NCBI GenBank assembly: GCA_028287225.1
Contig: JAQBPZ010000204.1
Coordinates: 1-17,558 of the forward strand
Source: Gemmatimonadota bacterium
Lineage (GTDB): Bacteria > Gemmatimonadota > Gemmatimonadetes > Gemmatimonadales > Gemmatimonadaceae
DNA: 17,558 bases
Reading direction: 5' to 3'
Part shown: piece by piece, positions 11,693 through 17,558 of the stretch
Layout of the letters: each line of letters starts with the position of its first letter
Numbering within the stretch: position 1 is the stretch's first letter
Translations under genes and position numbers: made by a program
The notes under the pieces: generated by a model
Told to the model about the DNA's origin: nothing
What the model saw: only the letters and a program-made list of their open reading frames with translations
Database searches by the model: none

Positions 11693-13249
11693 ATGAAAGC
11701 CACCGCACTCGCGGCGGTCATCGCCACCCTCGCGGTCGCCACCGCCGGTGCCCAGCGCCCGCGCGCCCGCTTCGACGTCGTGGAGACGACCATTCCCGCC
11801 GTGCACGCCGCGCTCCGCTCGGGCGCGGTCACCTGCCACGCGGTGGTGCAGGGGTACCTGGACCGAATCGCGGCGTACGACAAGACCGGTCCGGCGCTCA
11901 ACTCGCTCATCGTCGTGAACCCGCGCGCGCTCGCCGTGGCCGACTCGCTCGACCGCCACGCCGCGGCGGGCGGCAGCCTCGGCGCGCTGCACTGCATCCC
12001 GGTCATCGTGAAGGACAACTTCCAGACGACCGATCTGCCCACTACCGCGGGGTCGCTCTCGCTGCAGGGATGGATCCCGCAGCGCGACGCGTTCATGGTG
12101 CAGCGCATCCGCGCCGCGGGCGCCATCGTGCTCGCAAAGTCCAACATGGCGGAGTTCGCGTTCACGCCGTTCGAGACGGTGAGCTCCATCCTTCCGGGCT
12201 ACACGAAGAACCCGTACGCGCTGGACCGCGTGACGGCCGGCTCCAGCGGCGGCACCGCGGCCTCCGTGGCCGCCAACCTCGGCGAGGTGGGGCTCGGCAC
12301 CGACACGGGCAACTCCATCCGCGGCCCGTCGTCGCACCAGGCGCTCGTCGGCATCCGCTCCACCATGGGCCTCACCAGTCGCGGAGGCATCGCGCCGCTG
12401 AGCCTCGCGGCGGACGTCGCCGGCCCCATGGCCCGCACGGTCGCCGATGCGGCCGCGGTGCTCCAGGTGGTGGCCGGCGAAGATCCGGCCGACCCGGTCA
12501 CGATCGGCGCGAACGCGCACGTCCGCGACTACTCGAGCGCCCTCCGGCGCGACGCCCTGCGCGGGGCGCGGATCGGCGTGCTGCGCCAGGCGTACGAGCG
12601 TCCCACCACCGACACCGGCATCGTCCGCGTGTTCGGCACCGCGCTCGCCGACCTGCGGCGCCAGGGCGCCACGGTGGTGGACGTCACCATCCCCGCGCTC
12701 GACGAGCATCTCGCCGCATGGACCGGTGGCTGCAACCAGTTCCGCCACGACATCGAGCTGTGGCTGCGCTCCAACGGGGACCGCATCCCGATGCACTCGC
12801 TCGCCGACATCATCAAGTCGCGCCGCTTCCATCCCACGATCCAGCCGCGGCTGGAAGCCGCGCAGGCCGACTCGCTCTCTCCCGATGCACCCGGCTGCCG
12901 TTCGCGCGACACCTTCCGCGCCTGGCTCCGCACCGCGACGCTGGCCGCGATGGACTCGCTCCACCTCGACGCGCTCGCGTATCCCACCTGGAGCAACCCG
13001 CCCCGCCTCATCGGGGACCTCAACACCCCCGCGGGCGACAACAGCCAGCTCTTCTCGCCGAGCACCGGCTTTCCGGCCATCACCGTGCCGATGGGCTACA
13101 CGCGCGACGACCGGCTCCCCGCGGGGCTCCAGCTCCTGGGACGTCCGTGGGCCGAACCGACGCTCATCGGCCTGGCGTACTCGTACGAGCAGGCGACGCA
13201 CCACCGGCGCGCGCCCGCATCCGCGCCCGCGTTGCGGCGGAGCCGCTAG
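11693..13249 (+). CDS. Exported amidase-signature family enzyme
   Basis: 518-residue amidase-signature hydrolase (fatty acid amide hydrolase, peptide amidase and GatA superfamily). An Ala-rich signal peptide (about residues 1-20, ending TAGAQ) points to periplasmic action, which argues against a GatA role in tRNA amidation. The catalytic Ser-cisSer-Lys triad is visible: Lys107 in VIVKDNF, a cis-Ser in the TAGSSGGTAAS loop (184/185) and nucleophile Ser208 in GTDTGNSIRGPSSH. The usual GGS before the nucleophile reads GNS here, a variant I know from other amidases of this branch, so activity is expected. The C-terminus has the typical FPAITVPMG and LPAGLQLLGRPW segments. Together with the adjacent exported M20 peptidase it may degrade peptide amides or modified peptides; the substrate is unknown. 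A small hairpin terminator starts right after the stop codon. Confidence 0.93.
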   Translation: MKATALAAVIATLAVATAGAQRPRARFDVVETTIPAVHAALRSGAVTCHAVVQGYLDRIAAYDKTGPALNSLIVVNPRALAVADSLDRHAAAGGSLGALHCIPVIVKDNFQTTDLPTTAGSLSLQGWIPQRDAFMVQRIRAAGAIVLAKSNMAEFAFTPFETVSSILPGYTKNPYALDRVTAGSSGGTAASVAANLGEVGLGTDTGNSIRGPSSHQALVGIRSTMGLTSRGGIAPLSLAADVAGPMARTVADAAAVLQVVAGEDPADPVTIGANAHVRDYSSALRRDALRGARIGVLRQAYERPTTDTGIVRVFGTALADLRRQGATVVDVTIPALDEHLAAWTGGCNQFRHDIELWLRSNGDRIPMHSLADIIKSRRFHPTIQPRLEAAQADSLSPDAPGCRSRDTFRAWLRTATLAAMDSLHLDALAYPTWSNPPRLIGDLNTPAGDNSQLFSPSTGFPAITVPMGYTRDDRLPAGLQLLGRPWAEPTLIGLAYSYEQATHHRRAPASAPALRRSR

Positions 13250-13270
13250 ACGGACCAGCGGTCTGTTTTT
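13250..13270 (+). terminator. Short intrinsic terminator between the amidase and rtcB
   Basis: ACGGACC (13250-13256) pairs with GGTCTGT (13260-13266), 7 pairs including one G-U, around an AGC loop; a run of five T covers 13266-13270. It begins 1 base after the amidase stop and ends 17 bases before rtcB. The stem is modest, so read-through is plausible. Confidence 0.6.
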
Positions 13271-13287
13271 CGCGACGTGGCGTGTGC

Positions 13288-14517
13288 ATGAAGATCTTCG
13301 GTCAGCATGACGAGAAGACCATCGCGCAGTTCGAGCAGGTGCGCGCCAACGCGGTGGACGCCGCCCTCATGGCCGACGGCCACGTGGGCTACGTGATGCC
13401 GATCGGCGGCGTGGCCGCGTACCGCGACCAGCTCAGCGTGGTGTCGATCGGCTTCGACATCGCGTGCGGGAACGCCGCCATCCGCACCGACATGACCGTC
13501 GCCGACCTCGGCGCCGATCCCGAGCGCGTCCGGAAGGCCCTCGCCGGCATCGCGGACGAGATCGCGGATACCGTGAGCTTCGGCATCGGCCTGCGCAACG
13601 AATCGAAGGATGCGCCGGTGAACGACCCGCTGTTCGACGACCCGGCGTGGGACGCGGTGCCGGAGAAGTACCGCAAGGGGCTGCGCGTGAAGGCGCGGCA
13701 GCAGCTCGGCACCGTCGGCAGCGGCAACCACTACGTGGACCTCTTCGCCGACGGGCACGATACCCTCTGGGTGGGCGTGCACTTCGGCAGCCGCGGGTTC
13801 GGGCACACGGTCGCGTCGGGCTTCCTCGCGCTCGGCCAGGGGAAGGAATGGACCGCGCGCGTCCCCGAGCGCGAGGTGCTGCTGGACCTGAACGCGCCCA
13901 TCGGCCACGACTACTGGCACCTCATGAACCTCGCGGGCCGCTATGCCTACGTCGGCCGCGAGTGGGTGGCGCGGAAGGTGGTCTCGCTCCTCGGCGCGCG
14001 CGAGCTGGAGCTCGTGCACAACCACCACAACTTCGCCTGGCGGGAGCAGCATGGCGGCGAGGACGTGATCGTGGTGCGCAAGGGCGCCACGCCGGCCTTT
14101 CCCGGACAGAAGGGATTCATCGGCGGGTCGATGGGCGACGACGCGGTGATCGTGCAGGGGGTGGATGCCGGCGCCAGTGGCGACGCCGATCTCATGGCCA
14201 CGCAGCGCGCCGCCCTCTACTCCACCGTGCACGGCGCGGGGCGGGTGATGTCGCGCACCCAGGCCGCGGGCAAGCGCAACCGGCGCACCGGCAAGCAGCT
14301 CTCCTCCGGGCTCGTGACGCCGGAGATGATGAAGGGCTGGCTCGCCGAGAAGGGAGTGATCCTGCGCGGCGGCGGGCTGGATGAGAGCCCGCACGCGTAC
14401 CGGCGGCTGCCGGACGTGCTGGCGGCGCAGGAGCAGACGGTGGAAGTGCTGCACACCCTGCGGCCGCTGGTGGTTGCCATGGCCGGGCCGAACGAGTTCG
14501 ATCCATATAAGGACTGA
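13288..14517 (+). CDS. rtcB: RtcB-family RNA ligase
   Basis: 409 residues, the length of E. coli RtcB (408). RtcB joins RNA 2',3'-cyclic phosphate or 3'-phosphate ends to 5'-OH ends using GTP and Mn2+ in the cytoplasm, for tRNA splicing or RNA repair. By comparison with known RtcB proteins, metal-site residues are Asp57 and Cys60 in GFDIACGN, His148 in GSGNHYV, His165 in VHFGSRG and His247 in HNHHNFA. The guanylylated histidine is His315 in STVHGAGR. The typical end RGGGLDESPHAYR is present, so it should be active. The ATG at 13288 gives the family's normal N-terminus (MKIFGQHD); no clear ribosome binding site precedes it. The gap from the amidase is 38 bases and contains a terminator, so an internal promoter or read-through is needed. 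No RtcA, RtcR or archease gene is nearby. Confidence 0.95.
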   Translation: MKIFGQHDEKTIAQFEQVRANAVDAALMADGHVGYVMPIGGVAAYRDQLSVVSIGFDIACGNAAIRTDMTVADLGADPERVRKALAGIADEIADTVSFGIGLRNESKDAPVNDPLFDDPAWDAVPEKYRKGLRVKARQQLGTVGSGNHYVDLFADGHDTLWVGVHFGSRGFGHTVASGFLALGQGKEWTARVPEREVLLDLNAPIGHDYWHLMNLAGRYAYVGREWVARKVVSLLGARELELVHNHHNFAWREQHGGEDVIVVRKGATPAFPGQKGFIGGSMGDDAVIVQGVDAGASGDADLMATQRAALYSTVHGAGRVMSRTQAAGKRNRRTGKQLSSGLVTPEMMKGWLAEKGVILRGGGLDESPHAYRRLPDVLAAQEQTVEVLHTLRPLVVAMAGPNEFDPYKD

Positions 14518-14617
14518 CGGTTTTTCGGTTTCCGGTTTGTCGGTTTACGGCCAGCCCCGGTCTGCCAATGCGTCCCGAGGCACGCCGTAAACCGACAAAC
14601 CGGAAACCGACAAACCG
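14518..14617. repeat. 33-bp imperfect inverted repeat built of CGGTTTN units, between convergent genes
   Basis: The left arm (14518-14550) and right arm (14585-14617) are reverse complements with one mismatch, separated by 34 bases. Each arm is itself a short tandem array of 7-8 base units: CGGTTTTT, CGGTTTC, CGGTTTGT, CGGTTTA, then CGG on the plus strand, and CGGTTTGT, CGGTTTC, CGGTTTGT, CGGTTTA, CGG reading the minus strand from 14617. The left arm begins at the base after the rtcB stop. It may act as a bidirectional terminator or mRNA 3'-end stabiliser, or be a REP-like mobile repeat; no T tract follows the stem. Confidence 0.85.
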
Positions 14618-14626
14618 TCCTTCGGT

Positions 14627-14641
14627 CCTACCGCCCTACCG
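14627..14641 (-). repeat. Two CGGTAGG units overlapping the stop codon of the MscS-type gene
   Basis: On the minus strand CGGTAGG occurs at 14641-14635 and 14633-14627, separated by one G. The TAG stop codon (14638-14636) lies inside the first copy. These units lead, after nine bases, into the CGGTTTN arm of the neighbouring inverted repeat. Confidence 0.6.
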
Positions 14642-15547
14642 CCCCTCCATCCGCACCACCGGCAGCCCCACGATCTCGTACGTCGCCGACGCGATCTCCA
14701 GCCCCGCGGCCTCGAAGCCCTCGAGGATCTCGCGGCTCATCGCGTCCTTGAGCGAGCGCACCCCGTGCACCGGCGCGATGAAGCGCGCGGAGAGCTCCAC
14801 CCAGTTGTCGGTGAGCCGCAGGTACACGTGCGGCTCCAGCGAGACCACCTCGGGGATCAGGAAGCGTGAGCGCAGTCGGGCGAACGCCGGCGTCGCGTCG
14901 CTCACGAGCGTCGCGGTGTGCCGGCGCGCTGCCTGGAGCAGGATGTCCTCGGCGAGCTTCCTGTCGTCACCATAGCGTATCCCCACAGCAAGCTCCTCCC
15001 ACATGAAGGGAAACTCGCGCGTGTAGTTGTAGACCGGCGTGTCGAAGATCTTGTCGTTCGTCACGCGGATCAGGCGCCCCGTGTACTGGCGGGCCGACAC
15101 CCAGACCCGCGGGTCGCCGGTCTCCGCCGACTTCGGCTCGCCCATCTCCATCACGGTCGTCTGCATCAGCCCCAGCGCCACCACGTCGCCACGGACGCCG
15201 CCGATGGTGATGCGGTCGCCGATCGCGAAGATCCGGCTGCGCAGGATGATGAGGTACGCCGCGAACGCCGTGATGACACGCTGCAGCGCCACGGCCACGC
15301 CGGCGGTCGCGAGCCCGATCACCGTGGCCAGGCGGCCGGGATCGTTGAACCAGATGCGCGCGAAGCCCACGAGCATCACGACGAGCACGATCAGCGACAC
15401 CGCCTGCTGCACGATGAACCGCGACTCCGCCGTCTCCTCGCGCACCGGGCCGTCGCGCAGCGTGCGCCGCATCAGCGCACCGATGATCGTGCGGAGGATC
15501 ACCACCACGAGCACCAGGCCGGCAGACCAGAGGAGCTTCGTTCCCAT
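14636..15547 (-). CDS. Small mechanosensitive channel (MscS) family protein
   Basis: 303 residues from the ATG at 15547. It is an inner-membrane channel of the MscS type, which opens under membrane tension to release solutes. Three membrane segments are visible: about residues 4-25, 43-67 and 71-103. The third, with GLATAGVAVALQ, matches the pore-lining TM3. The cytoplasmic beta domain follows (FAIGDRITIGGVRGDVVALGLMQTTVMEMG), then the alpha/beta domain to the C-terminus. Length is close to E. coli MscS (286). An alternative GTG start at 15562 overlaps the stop of the upstream propeller gene as GTGA and would add five residues. Either way the two genes are very close and probably translated from one mRNA. 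A physiological link to PQQ metabolism is not known to me. The gene converges on rtcB. Confidence 0.9.
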   Translation of the reverse strand: MGTKLLWSAGLVLVVVILRTIIGALMRRTLRDGPVREETAESRFIVQQAVSLIVLVVMLVGFARIWFNDPGRLATVIGLATAGVAVALQRVITAFAAYLIILRSRIFAIGDRITIGGVRGDVVALGLMQTTVMEMGEPKSAETGDPRVWVSARQYTGRLIRVTNDKIFDTPVYNYTREFPFMWEELAVGIRYGDDRKLAEDILLQAARRHTATLVSDATPAFARLRSRFLIPEVVSLEPHVYLRLTDNWVELSARFIAPVHGVRSLKDAMSREILEGFEAAGLEIASATYEIVGLPVVRMEGR

Positions 15548-15558
15548 CCCGGCGTCGT

Positions 15559-16572
15559 TCACGGAACGATCGCCACGCCCCAGGGCCGGGAGCCGGTGCG
15601 CACCGTCTGCAGCACCCTGAGGTCGGGCAGCGACACTACCGACATGTCGTCGCTCACCCCGTTGGCGGTGAACGCGAGGCGCCCGTCGGCCGAGAGCGCG
15701 ATCCCCCACGGGCGGCGCCCGACGCCCACGCGTCCCACCTCGCGCAGCGTCGCAGCATCGACGGCCACCAGCGCGCTCGCCCCGCCGGTCACGAGGTAGA
15801 CGCGCCGCCCGTCGGGCGAGACGGCCACGCCGACCGGCTTCTCCTCGCCGGTGCCGATGCGCGCGCTCGCCAGCACGCGGTGCCGGCGCGCGTCCACGCG
15901 CGTGATGGTGCCCCCGACCTCGCTCGTCACGTAGGCGTACCGGCCGTCGTGGCTGAACGCGACGGCGCGCGGCCGCGCGGGCACCAGGAAGGTCGCGACG
16001 ACCTTCTCGGCCGCCACGTCGATGACCGACACCGTGTTGCTCGTCTCGCCGGTGACGTACACGAACCGGCCGTCGGGCGAGCAGCCGACGCCCTCCGGCT
16101 CCGTGCCCACGACGAGCCGCGCGCGCACCTGGCCGGTGGCGGGATCGATGGACGAGGCGGTGCCCGCATCCTCGTTGGCCGCGAAGATGCGCCGGCCGTC
16201 GGGGGTGACGACGAACTGCTCCGGGTCGGTACCGGCCTTGTAGCGCCGCACCACGCGCCGCGTCGCGAGGTCCACCACCGCGATGCCGTCGTTCGGGCCG
16301 GGTGTCTGCGGCACGTCGTTGCTGAGCGCCACGAGCACCGTGGCGCCATCCCCGCTCACGCGCACGCCGCGCGCCCGGGCACCCACCGGGATGCTGGCGA
16401 CGAGGCGCCGCGTCGCGCCGTCGAACAGCGAGAGGTCGTGCGAGCGCTCGTTGGAGACGACGATCCACCGCGGCGGCCGCGCGGCGGGCGGCTGCACGGC
16501 GAGTACGGAGGGCACTACGGATGGCACCCAGGCCGCGAGCAGCGCGAGGGCGAAACGAGGGATGGTCCGCAT
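15559..16572 (-). CDS. Secreted PQQ-dependent-catabolism-associated beta-propeller protein (YVTN-like)
   Basis: 337 residues from the ATG at 16572, which opens a signal peptide (MRTIPRFALALLAAW, cleavage about residue 25); the frame is open further upstream, but with no signal there. At least six repeats of about 42-48 residues carry an xPDG-like turn (residues 74, 123, 165, 207, 252, 294) followed by a YVT-like strand and a VxVID-like strand, consistent with a seven-bladed propeller. Phrases such as AGTDPEQFVVTPDG, VGTEPEGVGCSPDG, TSEVGGTI, TANGVSDDMSVV and the SRPWGVA end match my memory of the PQQ-dependent catabolism-associated propeller family (TIGR03866 type). Proteins of that family occur near quinoprotein dehydrogenases; their biochemical role is unsettled. 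The divergent neighbour is the matching MxaJ/XoxJ-like binding protein, which supports the assignment. The MscS gene follows with overlap or an 11-base gap. Confidence 0.9.
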   Translation of the reverse strand: MRTIPRFALALLAAWVPSVVPSVLAVQPPAARPPRWIVVSNERSHDLSLFDGATRRLVASIPVGARARGVRVSGDGATVLVALSNDVPQTPGPNDGIAVVDLATRRVVRRYKAGTDPEQFVVTPDGRRIFAANEDAGTASSIDPATGQVRARLVVGTEPEGVGCSPDGRFVYVTGETSNTVSVIDVAAEKVVATFLVPARPRAVAFSHDGRYAYVTSEVGGTITRVDARRHRVLASARIGTGEEKPVGVAVSPDGRRVYLVTGGASALVAVDAATLREVGRVGVGRRPWGIALSADGRLAFTANGVSDDMSVVSLPDLRVLQTVRTGSRPWGVAIVP

Positions 16573-16679
16573 CGCGCCGCAGGGTCGCAAAAGCCAAGCC
16601 GACAGGCTCGGCCGTTGGAACGATTGATGCGCCCACGCGGCGTGCAGGTGGTGCCGTCCTTCATTATGTGTATATCCAT
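16573..16679. promoter_or_regulatory. Divergent promoter region between the PQQ propeller and the MxaJ/XoxJ-like gene
   Basis: This 107-base spacer must drive both genes. It holds a small hairpin (GCCGA-CAGGC-TCGGC, about 16599-16613), a TTGATG hexamer at 16624-16629, and a conspicuous AT-rich stretch at 16661-16681 that runs into the start codon. No Shine-Dalgarno sequence precedes either start. If the AT-rich stretch holds the -10 box, the rightward transcript would have almost no leader. Confidence 0.35.
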
Positions 16680-17501
16680 ATGTTCCTGCTCCTCCGGCGC
16701 GCGGCCGGCCCCGTCGCCGCGCTCGTCCTGCTGGGTGCCGCACCCGCACTCGCGCCCGCACCGGCGCCCGCGCGTCCGCCCCTGCGCGTCTGCGCCGACC
16801 CGAACAACCTGCCCTTCAGCTACGCGAAGGAGGAGGGGTTCGAGAACCGGATCGCGCAGCTCGTCGCGCGCGAGATGGGCACCCGCGTCGAATACACCTG
16901 GTGGGCGCAGCGGCGTGGCTTCAGCCGCAACACCCTCAAGGCCGGCATCTGCGACCTGTTCATCGGCGTGCCCTCCGGCTTCGGGCCGGTGCTCGCCACG
17001 CGGCCGTACTACCGGTCCACCTACACCTTCGTCACGCGACGGAACGGGCCGCGCATCACGTCGTTCGACGACCCGCGACTCAGGTCGCTGCGCGTCGGGG
17101 TGCAGCTGGTCGGGGACGACTACGCGAACACGCCCCCCGCGCAGGCGCTCACCAACCGCCACATCGTGCGCAACGTCCGCGGGTACACCGTCATCGGCAA
17201 CTACCTCCAGCCAAACCCGCCGAGCCGCATCGTGCGCGCGGTGTCCGACGGCGAGGTCGACGTCGCCGTGGTCTGGGGGCCGCTCGCCGGCTACTTCGCC
17301 GAACGGTCGCCCACCGCGCTCCGGGTGGTGCCGGTGTCGCCGGAGATCGACGTGCCCTACCTGCCCTTCGTCTTCGACATGGCGATGGGCGTGCGACGCG
17401 GCGACACCGCGCTGCGCGACACCCTCGACGCGATCATCCTCCGGCGGAAGGCGGAGATCGACGGGATACTCAAGGCGTACCATGTGCCGGTGAAGATCTG
17501 A
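16680..17501 (+). CDS. Quinoprotein-dehydrogenase-associated periplasmic binding protein (MxaJ/XoxJ-like)
   Basis: 273 residues with an N-terminal signal (hydrophobic core PVAALVLLGAAPALA, residues 11-25) and a Pro/Ala linker to about residue 34. The rest is a small periplasmic solute-binding fold (SBP type 3). The opening RVCADPNNLPFS, then EGFENRIAQL, EYTWWAQRRGF, RNTLKAG, CDLFIGVPSG and RPYYRSTYTFV match closely the family of quinoprotein dehydrogenase-associated putative ABC substrate-binding proteins, which includes MxaJ and XoxJ. XoxJ is thought to help assembly or activation of the lanthanide-dependent methanol dehydrogenase XoxF in the periplasm rather than to import a solute. No ABC permease or ATPase is adjacent, which fits that role. 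XoxJ versus MxaJ cannot be decided without the dehydrogenase gene. The start at 16680 opens the signal peptide; no ribosome binding site is visible. Confidence 0.9.
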   Translation: MFLLLRRAAGPVAALVLLGAAPALAPAPAPARPPLRVCADPNNLPFSYAKEEGFENRIAQLVAREMGTRVEYTWWAQRRGFSRNTLKAGICDLFIGVPSGFGPVLATRPYYRSTYTFVTRRNGPRITSFDDPRLRSLRVGVQLVGDDYANTPPAQALTNRHIVRNVRGYTVIGNYLQPNPPSRIVRAVSDGEVDVAVVWGPLAGYFAERSPTALRVVPVSPEIDVPYLPFVFDMAMGVRRGDTALRDTLDAIILRRKAEIDGILKAYHVPVKI

Positions 17502-17502
17502 A

Positions 17503-17523
17503 GGATTAGGAATTAGGGATTAG
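17503..17523 (+). repeat. Three tandem GGATTAG-type heptamers
   Basis: Units are GGATTAG (17503-17509), GAATTAG (17510-17516) and GGATTAG (17517-17523), then a decayed GAACAGC. The array starts one base after the stop codon of the binding-protein gene and is AT-richer than its surroundings. Function is unknown; it resembles other short-unit arrays found after stop codons. Confidence 0.7.
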
Positions 17524-17558
17524 GAACAGCGTGGGTGGATGTCATCCTGCTGCGCGAA
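17524..17558. other. Intergenic tail at the right edge
   Basis: No gene is visible in these 35 bases. Positions 17540-17558 begin TGTCATCCTG and resemble the start of a dispersed intergenic element (TGTCATCCTGAGCG-like) that I recall from several environmental phyla. The match is partial and cut by the edge. Confidence 0.2.

Noticed and set aside
11402..13204. 600-codon open frame antisense to the amidase
   Set aside because: Shadow with no recognisable motif; the amidase catalytic residues on the plus strand settle the coding strand.
11693..13249. GatA subunit of tRNA amidotransferase
   Set aside because: The protein has a signal peptide and no GatB/GatC neighbours, so it is an exported amidase of the same superfamily.
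13246..14454. 402-codon open frame antisense to rtcB
   Set aside because: Shadow; the plus strand carries every RtcB metal-site motif at full family length.
13288..14517. RtcB as part of a toxin/anti-phage RNA-repair island
   Set aside because: Neighbours are an exported amidase and an MscS channel; there is no nuclease, kinase, archease, methyltransferase or phage gene nearby to support a defence role.
14518..14641. CRISPR-like array in the rtcB/MscS spacer
   Set aside because: Units are only 7-8 bases and contiguous, with no spacers of uniform length and no cas genes. It is a short tandem and inverted repeat.
16680..17501. Substrate-binding subunit of an amino-acid ABC importer
   Set aside because: The fold is shared, but no permease or ATPase is adjacent and the sequence phrases match the quinoprotein-dehydrogenase-associated family; the neighbouring propeller supports this.

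Overview
The window is GC-rich, densely coding bacterial chromosome. Protein style (secreted enzymes with short Ala-rich signal peptides, a lipobox subtilisin with PKD domains, a carboxypeptidase-regulatory-like secreted protein) and base composition suggest Gemmatimonadota. That assignment is inference; there is no rRNA or other marker gene here. I see no tRNA, rRNA, CRISPR array, transposase, integrase or phage gene. All nine genes look intact except the first, which runs off the left edge. No gap between genes exceeds about 210 bases.

Left part (1-7321): a large Lhr-type helicase, missing its N-terminus, runs rightwards. It meets, with a 4-base gap, a leftward secreted protein with a carboxypeptidase-regulatory-like domain. 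Divergent from that gene is a subtilisin-family (S8) protease with a lipoprotein signal, an I9 prodomain and two PKD domains. It ends in a strong hairpin terminator that probably serves both strands.

Middle part (7357-14517): a leftward FdhF/YdeP-type molybdopterin oxidoreductase with an unusual acidic N-terminal extension. It is divergent from a rightward pair of exported hydrolases, an M20 metallopeptidase and an amidase-signature enzyme, which probably form one operon for periplasmic turnover of peptides or amides. A short terminator hairpin lies between the amidase and the next gene, the RNA ligase RtcB.

Right part (14518-17558): RtcB converges on a small MscS-type channel across an almost perfect 33-base inverted repeat built of 7-8 base CGGTTTN units. 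The channel gene is overlapped (GTGA) by the gene upstream of it, a secreted beta-propeller of the type associated with PQQ-dependent catabolism. Divergent from the propeller is a periplasmic substrate-binding-like protein of the MxaJ/XoxJ type. The last two are accessory proteins of PQQ (quinoprotein) alcohol dehydrogenase systems, so a XoxF/MxaF-like dehydrogenase and its cytochrome c may lie to the right of the window. The window ends in a GGATTAG-type heptamer array.

I do not see a defence island or an obviously new multi-gene system. The most interesting items are the PQQ accessory set with its coupled MscS channel, the short-unit repeat arrays that start at stop codons, the lipobox-prodomain-protease architecture, and the extended YdeP-type oxidoreductase.
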